Shown: in pieces, positions 1 to 6,207 of the stretch
Position numbering within the stretch: position 1 is the stretch's first letter
Layout: the number at the start of each line of letters is the position of its first letter
From: an uncultured Lachnospiraceae bacterium
GTDB lineage: Bacteria; Bacillota; Clostridia; Lachnospirales; Lachnospiraceae
Assembly (NCBI GenBank): GCA_945643825.1
Contig: CALZEZ010000065.1
Coordinates: forward strand, 1 to 7,329
Direction of reading: 5' to 3'
DNA length: 7,329 nt
Notes under the pieces: model-generated
The model's database searches: none
What the model saw: only the letters and a program-made list of their open reading frames with translations
Told to the model about the DNA's origin: nothing
Position numbers and translations under genes: made by a program

Positions 1-1055
1 TAGACCGCACAAGCGGTGAGATTGTCTACACAGACCTTGTACAGAAAAAAAACGGAACGAATTTCGCCGTATTCAGCGACTTTGAGAAGACAGGCACCTA
101 CCGGCTGGTCTGTGATGAGCTTGGACAGTCCTATGATTTTGTGATTTCGGACGACGGCTTTGCAGAGCGGCTTTCGGATGCCGTTGCCACACTTTGGTCG
201 CATGAGACCGACCAGTTTGGCCTGGTGTTTTCGAGAACCCCGGCAGGACATGGCCTGGATGTGGAGCAGAGCAGTCGTATGATGATCCGTCTGTTGGAGG
301 CAGTGGAGCTCTATCCACAGGCTCTTGACACCGAGAGAAATCTCGAGACCGTCATGCAGACATTAGCAAAGCAGGCGCAGTATCTGCTGACTCTGCAGGA
401 TGCCAAGACAGGTGAGGTCACCGATGCAGACGGAAAGCCTGCATCGCTTGAGGATACCGCACTTTACTGCGGCACACTTGCCAAATTCGGATATCAATAC
501 CGTGCGACGGACAACCAGTTTGCAACAAGCTGCTTAAAGGCCGCGGATCGTGCATGGAAATATCTGATGGCGAATACAATAGAGGATACCACCGATGAAC
601 TCTTTTTTGCGGCGGCGGAACTGTATCGTGCGACCAACCAGAATGTCTATCACCGGCTGATCTGTGATTTTGAGGAACAGATCGAACAGGAAATCCCGTC
701 TGAGGTGGTCTTTTACGGCGAGATGACCTATCTGTGTACGAGAAAGGGTGCGGACAAAAGGCTTTGTGCCTCGATGATGAAACGCATCACCGGATTTACG
801 GAACAGATTGTGGAAAACGCTCACGGCTCCGCGTGGCTCGTAGACGGACAGGACGCCGGGCAGCTGCTCTATCACATGGAAGTACTGGGCTTTGTCAACT
901 ATGTGATAACGAACCATGAATACGATACGGTTATCGCCAACCATATCCATTATCTGATGGGAAGAAATGAGGATGGCGAGGACTATCGCGACGCACTCTA
1001 TGAGGATCCGGTGAAGCTGGCAGCCCTGATCTACACGCTGGCGGCCGCTGTTTAG
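1..1055 (+). CDS. Glycoside hydrolase family 9-like protein, 5'-truncated by the window edge; probably catalytically degenerate
   Basis: The frame is open from the left edge to the TAG at 1053-1055. About 350 codons are visible and the true start lies outside the window. An internal GTG at 141 is not a credible start, because the codons before it continue a recognisable domain. The first ~47 visible residues (GEIVYTDL, FSDFEKTGTYRL, YDFVIS) resemble the end of the Ig-like domain that precedes the barrel in many GH9 cellulases. The rest fits the GH9 (alpha/alpha)6 barrel: LLEAVELYP, LLTLQD, EDTALYCGTLAKFGYQYR, AADRAWKYLMAN, FFAAAELYRATNQ, HYLMGRN. The GH9 catalytic HDAGD-type motif is not recognisable where expected (AGHGLDVEQ, 243-269). 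The His-containing loop after GRN is almost absent. The C-terminal NE motif that carries the catalytic acid reads EDPVKLAALIY (1002-1034). The fold assignment is fairly secure; loss of activity is inferred. Any signal peptide would lie upstream of the window. It precedes ddl by 37 nt, probably in one transcription unit. Confidence 0.75.
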   Translation, partial: DRTSGEIVYTDLVQKKNGTNFAVFSDFEKTGTYRLVCDELGQSYDFVISDDGFAERLSDAVATLWSHETDQFGLVFSRTPAGHGLDVEQSSRMMIRLLEAVELYPQALDTERNLETVMQTLAKQAQYLLTLQDAKTGEVTDADGKPASLEDTALYCGTLAKFGYQYRATDNQFATSCLKAADRAWKYLMANTIEDTTDELFFAAAELYRATNQNVYHRLICDFEEQIEQEIPSEVVFYGEMTYLCTRKGADKRLCASMMKRITGFTEQIVENAHGSAWLVDGQDAGQLLYHMEVLGFVNYVITNHEYDTVIANHIHYLMGRNEDGEDYRDALYEDPVKLAALIYTLAAAV

Positions 1056-1092
1056 AAAGACTAGGAAAAGAAAGGAAAGGATAGCGTAGAAT

Positions 1093-2151
1093 ATGAATAT
1101 TGTTGTGCTTGCAGGAGGAATCAGTACGGAACGGGAGGTATCCCTTAGCTCCGGCTCCATGGTCTATAAGGCCTTGAAGCAGAAAGGACATCACGTAGTA
1201 TTGTTGGATGTCTATCTTGGTTTACATAAGGAACAGATTCCTGAGGATCCGTCTTCGATCTTTGAACAGGATGTAGATTGGGCGGCAGGAATCAGTGGAA
1301 TCAGAGAACAGAATCCGGATATTGAAGCGGTTAAGGCACTGAGACCCGACGGCGACCGTAACTTCTTTGGTCCCGGTGTCATTCCGATCTGCCAGGCGGC
1401 CGATGTTGTTTTTCTGGCACTTCACGGAGCCTACGGCGAGGACGGTAAGATTCAGGCATGCTTCGAGCTGATGGGCATCTGCTATACCGGAACAGACTAT
1501 GCAAGCTCTGCAATCGCCATGGATAAGTCGATTTCAAAGGATCTCTTCAAGGTATACGATATCCCGACACCGCAGGGAATCCACCTGATGAAAGGGCAGC
1601 CCGATCCCGGAACCGTTCCCTTCCCCTGCGTGGTCAAGGTCTGCAACGGAGGCTCCAGCGTGGGCGTTTCGATTGCGCAGGATGCGACGAGCTATGAGGC
1701 GGCAAAAGAGGAAGCCTTCCGCTACGGCAACGAGATTATCATAGAGCAGTACATCAAAGGTCGCGAATTTTCAGTCGGCGTCATGGATGGCAAGGCGATG
1801 CCGGTCATTGAGATCGCACCGCTTAAGGGCTTTTATGACTATAAAAATAAATATCAGGCCGGCTCCACGATTGAGACCTGCCCGGCACTTCTTCCCGAGG
1901 ATGTGGCAGACGAGATGAAGCGGTGTGCAGAGAGAGTTTTTGTGGCGCTTCGCTTAAAAAATTATGCCCGCATGGATTTCATGATGGACGAAAACAACCA
2001 GTTCTATTGCTTAGAGGCCAATACGCTGCCCGGCATGACACCAACCTCCCTTCTGCCGCAGGAGGCAGCAGCACTGGGAATCGATTTTCCCACGCTCTGT
2101 GAGAAGATTGTCCTCACGGCATGGAAGGCCGGAAAGGACAGCATAGCATGA
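1093..2151 (+). CDS. ddl: D-alanine--D-alanine ligase
   Basis: This cytoplasmic ATP-grasp ligase joins two D-alanines with ATP to make the dipeptide used by MurF. The protein has 352 aa. Visible motifs are the N-terminal GGISTEREVSLSSG (8-21, with the substrate-binding Glu13), LHGAYGEDG (110-118), the ATP-binding glycine-rich loop NGGSSVGVS (185-193), EQYIKGREFSVGV (218-230), YARMDF (291-296) and the metal-binding LEANTLPGMTPTSLLP (307-322). The omega loop has YDYKNKY (248-254). That Tyr-type loop is typical of D-Ala-D-Ala ligases rather than VanA-type D-Ala-D-Lac ligases, so no vancomycin-resistance role is suggested. It is longer than E. coli DdlB (about 306 aa), mainly through an insert around residues 45-96, a pattern also known from other Ddl enzymes. 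The ATG at 1093 follows a purine-rich ribosome site (AGGAAAGG, 1073-1080, 12 nt away). The stop overlaps the murF start. Confidence 0.97.
   Translation: MNIVVLAGGISTEREVSLSSGSMVYKALKQKGHHVVLLDVYLGLHKEQIPEDPSSIFEQDVDWAAGISGIREQNPDIEAVKALRPDGDRNFFGPGVIPICQAADVVFLALHGAYGEDGKIQACFELMGICYTGTDYASSAIAMDKSISKDLFKVYDIPTPQGIHLMKGQPDPGTVPFPCVVKVCNGGSSVGVSIAQDATSYEAAKEEAFRYGNEIIIEQYIKGREFSVGVMDGKAMPVIEIAPLKGFYDYKNKYQAGSTIETCPALLPEDVADEMKRCAERVFVALRLKNYARMDFMMDENNQFYCLEANTLPGMTPTSLLPQEAAALGIDFPTLCEKIVLTAWKAGKDSIA
2133..2138 (+). promoter_or_regulatory. Ribosome binding site deciding the murF start
   Basis: AAAGGA lies inside the end of ddl, 9 nt before the ATG at 2148. This spacing favours 2148 over the upstream in-frame ATG at 2121, which has no comparable site. 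Confidence 0.6.
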
Positions 2152-3539
2152 AGAACATGACCATATCCAATATCGCGACAGCCTGCGGGGGTACGCTCTA
2201 TCTGCCCGCCGGCTATGAGCTTATGCCGGAGCAGGAGGCAACCTGCGTTGTGATTGATTCCAGAAAGCTCATACCGGGCGGCGTTTTCATCGCGACAAAG
2301 GGCGAGCGCGTCGACGGACATCAGTTTATTACACAGGTCTTTGAAAAGGGAGCACTCGCGGTTGTCTGTGAGAAGCTTCCGGAGGCAGAACCCTCGAAGC
2401 TGCCCGGTCCCTGCATCGTGGTGGAGGATTCGTTTGCGGCGCTCACAAAGCTTGCTGCCTTTTACCGCGAAACCCTATCCCTCCCGATTGTCGGAATTAC
2501 CGGAAGTGTCGGCAAAACCAGCACCAAGGAATTTATCGCGGGAGTCCTTTCGGCGAAATACCGCGTGTTTAAGACCGAGGGCAATTTTAATAACGAGATC
2601 GGCGTGCCTCTGATGTTGCTTAGTATCAGACCCGAGCACGAGGTGGCTGTGCTGGAGATGGGTATCAACCATTTCGGCGAGATGCACCGTCTCTCGCAGA
2701 TGGCAAAACCTGACATCTGTGTCATGACAAATGTCGGACAGTGTCATCTGGAATTTCTGGGCACGAGAGATGGCATCCTAAAAGCAAAATCGGAGATTTT
2801 TGATTATGCGAACCCGGATGCTTATGTAGTCGTAAACGGGGATGATGATAAGCTTTGCACGCTCCGTGTGAAGGACACCATGACCTTAACCCATTTTGGA
2901 CTGGATAAGACGAACGAGGTCTATGCCGATCAGATACAGATGCGCGGACTTCTTGGCAGCACGATGCAGGTTCATACGCCGGATTTAAGCTTTGCGCTTG
3001 CGATTAATCTTCCGGGCAGACATCAGGTCTATAATGCACTGGCGGCAGCCTGTGTTGCCCTGCATCTTGGACTGACCCCGCAGGAGATCGAAGCAGGTGC
3101 TCGGTCTGTGCAGGCGGTCGGCGGAAGAGGAAGGGTCATCGAGACCGATCAATATGTAATTCTGGATGACTGCTATAATGCCAATCCGGTATCCATGAAA
3201 GCGGCCATTGATCTGATGTGTCGGGCGGAGGGAAGAAAAGTTGCGATTCTTGGGGATATGTTTGAGCTGGGAGAGGAAGAGCTTGCCCTGCACGAGCAGA
3301 TAGGTACCTACTGTGTGCAAAAAGGCATCGATGTACTACTCTGTGCCGGAATTCGCAGTGAACACATGGCAAAAGCGGCACTTATGGCACTGTCGCCAAA
3401 GCGCATCGAGGTTCATCATTATGTGACGAGAGAGGAATTGCAGCAGGAGCTTGCAGATTTGCTGCAGCCGGGGGACACGATTTTGATCAAGGCATCCCAC
3501 GGCATGCAGTTTGAACAGCTTGTAAAAGAATTATGTTAA
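2148..3539 (+). CDS. murF: UDP-N-acetylmuramoyl-tripeptide--D-alanyl-D-alanine ligase
   Basis: MurF adds D-Ala-D-Ala to UDP-MurNAc-tripeptide with ATP, the last cytoplasmic step of the peptidoglycan precursor. The protein is 463 aa from the chosen start, normal for the family. An N-terminal substrate domain (VVIDSRKLIPGGVFIATKG, 34-52) comes first. The Mur-ligase ATPase domain follows, with P-loop GITGSVGKTSTK (116-127), NNEIGVP (148-154), LEMG (169-172), NVGQCHLE (195-202) and KAKSEIF (212-218), whose first Lys is the position usually carbamylated. The C-terminal domain has LPGRHQVYNALAA (288-300), DDCYNANPVSM (340-350), ILGDMFELG (367-375) and KASHGMQFE (448-456). An in-frame ATG at 2121 would add nine residues that only retranslate the end of ddl. 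The ATG at 2148 forms an ATGA overlap with the ddl stop and has AAAGGA 9 nt upstream, so it is preferred. Overlap with ddl suggests translational coupling of the enzyme that makes the dipeptide and the one that uses it. Confidence 0.97.
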   Translation: MKNMTISNIATACGGTLYLPAGYELMPEQEATCVVIDSRKLIPGGVFIATKGERVDGHQFITQVFEKGALAVVCEKLPEAEPSKLPGPCIVVEDSFAALTKLAAFYRETLSLPIVGITGSVGKTSTKEFIAGVLSAKYRVFKTEGNFNNEIGVPLMLLSIRPEHEVAVLEMGINHFGEMHRLSQMAKPDICVMTNVGQCHLEFLGTRDGILKAKSEIFDYANPDAYVVVNGDDDKLCTLRVKDTMTLTHFGLDKTNEVYADQIQMRGLLGSTMQVHTPDLSFALAINLPGRHQVYNALAAACVALHLGLTPQEIEAGARSVQAVGGRGRVIETDQYVILDDCYNANPVSMKAAIDLMCRAEGRKVAILGDMFELGEEELALHEQIGTYCVQKGIDVLLCAGIRSEHMAKAALMALSPKRIEVHHYVTREELQQELADLLQPGDTILIKASHGMQFEQLVKELC

Positions 3540-3540
3540 C

Positions 3541-4275
3541 TTAGATAAGAGCCTTGTTTTTTTCAAATGTCTGCTGGATGATGTTCTTTACGTCGTCCGG
3601 CAGCGTTTTCTTTGCTTCTCTGTCCAGATCCTTCACATAGATCGGATCTCCGTACTCGAGTATTACATGCGTTTTTTTGATAAACGGAAAATGATCCTCG
3701 AAGATTGCGCCCGTATTGTTAAGCGTCATCGGAACGATCGGACAGCCGGATTTCTCGGCGAGCTTGAAGCTGCCCGCATGGAAGGGAAGAAATTCACCCT
3801 CGGTTTTGCTTCTTGTTCCCTCCGGGAAGATGCACATCGAAGTGCCGGCCTTCATCATCTCGATTCCGGTCAGGATGGTTTTTAAGCCCTCCTTGGAGTC
3901 GTTGCGGTTTAGGAACAGACAGCGCAGATTTTTCATCCAGGTGCGCAGAAGCGGAACCTTCAGAAGCTCAATCTTAGCAATATATCCCGTCAGACCGACA
4001 ACTCTGGGATAGGTGACCACGACATCAAAGATGCTGCGATGGTTTCCTACATACAGAACGGCAGTGTCAGTCGGGATTTTTTCATGCCCGATCATTGTGA
4101 GCTTTACGCCGGAGATTCGAAGTATGACCCGGAAAGCCCAATTTACATAAGCCAGACTGCTCTTTGCCTTTGCATCCGGCCATTTTTTTCCGATCAGCCA
4201 TTCCACGAACGAAACGGGGATGGACCAGAGTAGAAACAGGACGACAAAGAGTGCGGCAAAAATAAAACGTATCAT
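3541..4275 (-). CDS. plsC: 1-acyl-sn-glycerol-3-phosphate acyltransferase (PlsC/LPLAT family)
   Basis: The likely reaction is transfer of an acyl group to lysophosphatidic acid to form phosphatidic acid, at the cytoplasmic face of the membrane. From the ATG at 4275 the protein has 244 aa, a usual PlsC length. An N-terminal hydrophobic segment (residues 3-28) would anchor it. The family motifs appear in order: NHRSIFD (78-84, the catalytic HX4D with His79 and Asp84), FLNRND (121-126), FPEGTRS (150-156, the glycerol-phosphate binding block) and CPIVPMTLNN (178-187). An in-frame TTG at 4296 would add seven residues, but it lacks a clear ribosome site and would leave a leader of only about 8 nt from the predicted promoter. 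The ATG has an AGG 8 nt upstream. The gene faces both neighbouring blocks: it converges on murF with one base between stops and diverges from the lipoprotein gene. The exact acyl acceptor cannot be proved from sequence. Confidence 0.93.
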   Translation of the reverse strand: MIRFIFAALFVVLFLLWSIPVSFVEWLIGKKWPDAKAKSSLAYVNWAFRVILRISGVKLTMIGHEKIPTDTAVLYVGNHRSIFDVVVTYPRVVGLTGYIAKIELLKVPLLRTWMKNLRCLFLNRNDSKEGLKTILTGIEMMKAGTSMCIFPEGTRSKTEGEFLPFHAGSFKLAEKSGCPIVPMTLNNTGAIFEDHFPFIKKTHVILEYGDPIYVKDLDREAKKTLPDDVKNIIQQTFEKNKALI

Positions 4276-4283
4276 TCTTTTTA

Positions 4284-4286
4284 CCT
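4284..4286 (-). promoter_or_regulatory. Core of the ribosome binding site deciding the plsC start
   Basis: On the - strand CCAGGTAAAAAGAATG places an AGG core 8 nt before the ATG at 4275. A second purine stretch, GAAAGG (4294-4289), is 13 nt away. The alternative TTG at 4296 has no such site. The match is short, so this is moderate evidence. Confidence 0.4.
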
Positions 4287-4303
4287 GGCCTTTCAAAGAT
4301 TTC

Positions 4304-4333
4304 TATACAAATAATACAGGAATTTGCTATAAT
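4304..4333 (+). promoter_or_regulatory. Predicted extended -10 promoter for the lipoprotein-pyr genes
   Basis: A perfect TATAAT (4328-4333) is preceded by TGC, forming an extended -10 element (TGnTATAAT). A weak -35, TATACA (4304-4309, four of six matches), lies 18 bp upstream; the extended -10 could compensate. The start point would be near 4340, leaving an untranslated leader of about 84 nt before the ATG at 4424. It is the only promoter-like sequence recognised ahead of the rightward gene block. Confidence 0.6.
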
Positions 4334-4339
4334 ACTCAA
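4311..4339 (-). promoter_or_regulatory. Predicted sigma-A-type promoter for plsC
   Basis: Read on the - strand, TTGAGT (-35, at 4339-4334) is followed by exactly 17 bp and TATTAT (-10, at 4316-4311). The -35 matches the consensus at four of six bases and the -10 at five of six. Transcription would begin near 4304, giving a leader of about 29 nt before the ATG at 4275. It overlaps the rightward promoter. Confidence 0.6.
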
Positions 4340-4345
4340 TAGCAA
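4324..4345. repeat. Inverted repeat over the divergent promoters, candidate operator
   Basis: TTGCTAT (4324-4330) and ATAGCAA (4339-4345) are perfect 7-bp inverted arms separated by 8 bp. The left arm contains part of the rightward extended -10, and the right arm touches the -35 of the leftward plsC promoter. A protein bound here could affect both directions. No known regulator's site was recognised. Confidence 0.5.
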
Positions 4346-4347
4346 TT

Positions 4348-4361
4348 TGTACGCTTGTACA
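4348..4361. repeat. Inverted repeat TGTAC-N4-GTACA in the leader region
   Basis: Perfect 5-bp arms (4348-4352 and 4357-4361) flank GCTT. The repeat lies just downstream of the predicted rightward start point. It could be a roadblock operator or form a small leader hairpin in RNA. There is no U-run after it, so it does not look like a terminator. Confidence 0.45.
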
Positions 4362-4368
4362 GGAGTCA

Positions 4369-4379
4369 TAACGACGTTA
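4369..4379. repeat. Short palindrome TAACG-A-CGTTA in the leader region
   Basis: Perfect 5-bp arms surround a single central base. With a one-base spacer it cannot fold as an RNA hairpin, so any role would be as a DNA-binding site. A repeat this short may occur by chance. Confidence 0.3.
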
Positions 4380-4410
4380 AGTCTGCCATAGATTACTAGT
4401 AAAGAATGAA

Positions 4411-4417
4411 AAGAGGA
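4411..4417 (+). promoter_or_regulatory. Ribosome binding site deciding the lipoprotein start
   Basis: AAGAGGA lies 6 nt before the ATG at 4424. The other in-frame ATG at 4406 has only weak AAAG upstream, and starting there would put this site inside the coding region. Confidence 0.6.
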
Positions 4418-4423
4418 ATCACT

Positions 4424-4834
4424 ATGGCAAAGAAAATATGGCTTTCCATGTTTGTCTGCATCAGTCTTCTACTGCTTCTTACAGGATGCGGAATAGGGGC
4501 AAAGGAGGAACCGCGTGAAAAGGTAGATTTTACGGTGGTCAGCGAGGAGCGTCGTCCGGAAGAGTTAGTGAAGCTCTTAGAGCAGAAGAAGACAGAGGAA
4601 TTCCACCTGACCTATACGGACGGCGAAGCACTCTACATCTGTGTCGGGTACGGCGAACAGCCTACCGGCGGCTACAGCATCCGCGTGCAGGAATGCTCCA
4701 TGGCAGGGACAAATCTCTATGTCGATACGCTGCTTGTCGGACCGGAGAGCGTCAAGGATGCAGAGAACACGCCCTCCTATCCGATGATTGTGTTAAAGAT
4801 GGAACAAAGGGATGTACAGGTTAATTTTATGTAA
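4424..4834 (+). CDS. Small lipoprotein with PrcB-like C-terminal domain
   Basis: The 136-aa protein starts with two lysines (AKK), a hydrophobic core and a clear lipobox, LLTGC, with the lipidated Cys at residue 22. It is therefore probably anchored on the outer face of the cytoplasmic membrane. After a charged stretch (27-60), the C-terminal part has GYGEQPTGGYSIRV (75-88) and a late SYPMIVLKM (118-126). This resembles the PrcB C-terminal domain, named after a lipoprotein that stabilises the dentilisin protease complex of Treponema denticola. No protease gene is visible nearby, so that role should not be transferred. An ATG at 4406 would add six residues before the signal peptide; 4424 has the better ribosome site. 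It is the first gene after the predicted rightward promoter and lies 23 nt before pyrC, so it probably shares a transcript with pyrC-pyrK-pyrD. Its actual function is unknown. Confidence 0.85.
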   Translation: MAKKIWLSMFVCISLLLLLTGCGIGAKEEPREKVDFTVVSEERRPEELVKLLEQKKTEEFHLTYTDGEALYICVGYGEQPTGGYSIRVQECSMAGTNLYVDTLLVGPESVKDAENTPSYPMIVLKMEQRDVQVNFM

Positions 4835-4857
4835 AATGCTCTCGAGAGGATATACCT

Positions 4858-6174
4858 ATGCTACTGATAAGAAACGGACATTTGATCAGCCCGGCAGATG
4901 AGTTAAACGGCTATTTTGACCTGCTGGTAGCAGGCCCCGAGGAGGAGTCTGCCGGCACGATTTTGAAAATCGCACCAAACGGAACGATCACCCCGGCGCT
5001 GTTTCCGGAGCTGGAGGAACAGATCCGGTCGGCAAAGCCGGTGAATGCCACAGGCTGCCTGATCTTCCCGGGACTCGTGGACGTGCATGTTCATTTCCGG
5101 GATCCCGGCTTCACCTATAAGGAAGATATGGAAACCGGTGCCGGGGCTGCTGCGGCAGGCGGAGTGACAAGCGTTGTGCTGATGGCAAATACGAAGCCCC
5201 CGGTTGACAATCCCGAAACCCTCGCCTATGTGCTCAATAAGGGGCGGGAGACCGGCATCCGGGTTTATACCTGCGTCAACGTCACGAAGGGGATGAAGGG
5301 CGAGGAGCTCGTGGATGTGGCGCCACTGCTAAAGCTTGGTGCGGTCGGAATGACCGATGACGGAGTCCCGCTTTTGGATGAAAACCTTGCAAGAGAAGCG
5401 ATGAAGCTTTCTGCAGAGCTTGGGGTGCCGATCAGCTTTCACGAGGAGGATCCGGCCTATATTGAAAATAATGGGATCAACCACGGAGCCGCCTCGGAGC
5501 ACTTTCAGATCGGCGGCTCGGATCGCGAGGCAGAGATCAGCCTTGTGCGTAGGGATTTGGCGCTTGCCCTTGAGACCGGCGCGATCATCAACATCCAGCA
5601 TATCTCCAGTAAGGAAACGGTAGAGCTGATTCGCCTGGCGAAGTTTTCAAAGGGCGGGGAGCGCATTCATGCCGAGGCAACCCCGCACCACTTCACGCTC
5701 ACCGAGGAGGCAGCGATCCGCTGTGGAACCATGGCGAAGATGAACCCGCCCCTTCGCGAGGAAGCCGACCGGCTTGCAATCATAGAAGGAATCGCGGATG
5801 GAACGATCGACATCATTGCCACCGACCATGCGCCGCACAGCGAGGAGGAGAAGGCCAAACCGATCACCGAGGCGCCAAGCGGGATTATCGGCCTTGAGAC
5901 CGCGCTTTCTCTCGCAAATGAATCGCTCGTGCAGGCTGGTCACATGGATTATGAGCAGGTCATCCGCGCGATGAGTGTCAATCCGGCGAAGCTCTATGGA
6001 CTGGAGGCAGGCTTTGTCAGGGAAGGGGGTCCGGCAGATCTCGTTGTCTTTGATCCAAAGAAGACCTGGACACCGGAGAGCTTTTTGTCCAAATCCAGCA
6101 ACTCGCCATTTCTTGGAAAAACCCTGACCGGCAAGGTGCGCACCACCATCTGCCGGGGACAGATCATAGTATGA
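4858..6174 (+). CDS. pyrC: Dihydroorotase
   Basis: This cytoplasmic zinc amidohydrolase cyclises carbamoyl-aspartate to dihydroorotate, the third step of pyrimidine synthesis. The protein has 438 aa, the size of the type I (Bacillus-like) enzymes. Visible motifs are GLVDVHVHFRDPG (72-84, with metal-binding His77 and His79), GMTDDGVPL (164-172), FHEED (194-198, His195), INIQHISS (244-251, His248), MNPPLR (295-300) and IIATDHAPHSEEEK (319-332, with catalytic Asp323). An Asp pair in GMTDDG stands where other dihydroorotase types have a carboxylated lysine, as expected for type I enzymes. The C-terminus has NPAKLYGLE (375-383) and GGPADLVVFDP (390-400), usual for the family. The ATG at 4858 has AGAGGA 7 nt upstream. 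The gene is followed after 33 nt by pyrK. The reading frame appears intact and no expected catalytic residue seems missing. Confidence 0.97.
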   Translation: MLLIRNGHLISPADELNGYFDLLVAGPEEESAGTILKIAPNGTITPALFPELEEQIRSAKPVNATGCLIFPGLVDVHVHFRDPGFTYKEDMETGAGAAAAGGVTSVVLMANTKPPVDNPETLAYVLNKGRETGIRVYTCVNVTKGMKGEELVDVAPLLKLGAVGMTDDGVPLLDENLAREAMKLSAELGVPISFHEEDPAYIENNGINHGAASEHFQIGGSDREAEISLVRRDLALALETGAIINIQHISSKETVELIRLAKFSKGGERIHAEATPHHFTLTEEAAIRCGTMAKMNPPLREEADRLAIIEGIADGTIDIIATDHAPHSEEEKAKPITEAPSGIIGLETALSLANESLVQAGHMDYEQVIRAMSVNPAKLYGLEAGFVREGGPADLVVFDPKKTWTPESFLSKSSNSPFLGKTLTGKVRTTICRGQIIV

Positions 6175-6207
6175 GAAACCGCCGCAAAACGGCAGATAGG
6201 AGAACCA

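Noticed and set aside
1041..1048. Eight-base palindrome GCGGCCGC at the end of the GH9-like gene
   Set aside because: It is fully explained by alanine-rich codons in the coding frame and by chance. Nothing around it suggests a regulatory role or a cloning junction.
141..1055. GTG at 141 as the start of the GH9-like gene
   Set aside because: The same frame is open back to base 3 and those codons encode a plausible end of the Ig-like domain, so the gene is truncated by the window edge rather than starting here.
534..1160. Long open frame on the - strand (208 codons) opposite the GH9-like gene
   Set aside because: It lies antisense to a frame with clear family motifs, has no recognisable domain of its own and crosses into ddl. 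It is a coding shadow.
2121..2147. N-terminal extension of murF from the ATG at 2121
   Set aside because: It only retranslates ddl coding sequence in another frame. The ATG at 2148 has better ribosome-site spacing and an ATGA overlap typical of coupled genes.
1093..2151. Possible vancomycin-resistance type ligase
   Set aside because: The omega loop carries the Tyr-containing YDYKNKY typical of housekeeping D-Ala-D-Ala ligases, and no van-type neighbours are present.
4276..4296. Extension of plsC to a TTG at 4296
   Set aside because: There is no ribosome site before the TTG, and the predicted promoter would leave it almost leaderless. The ATG at 4275 still includes the full hydrophobic anchor.
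6181..6193. Small hairpin GCCG-CAAAA-CGGC between pyrC and pyrK
   Set aside because: It has only four base pairs and no U-run, so it is not a terminator. A minor effect on pyrK translation is possible but unsupported.
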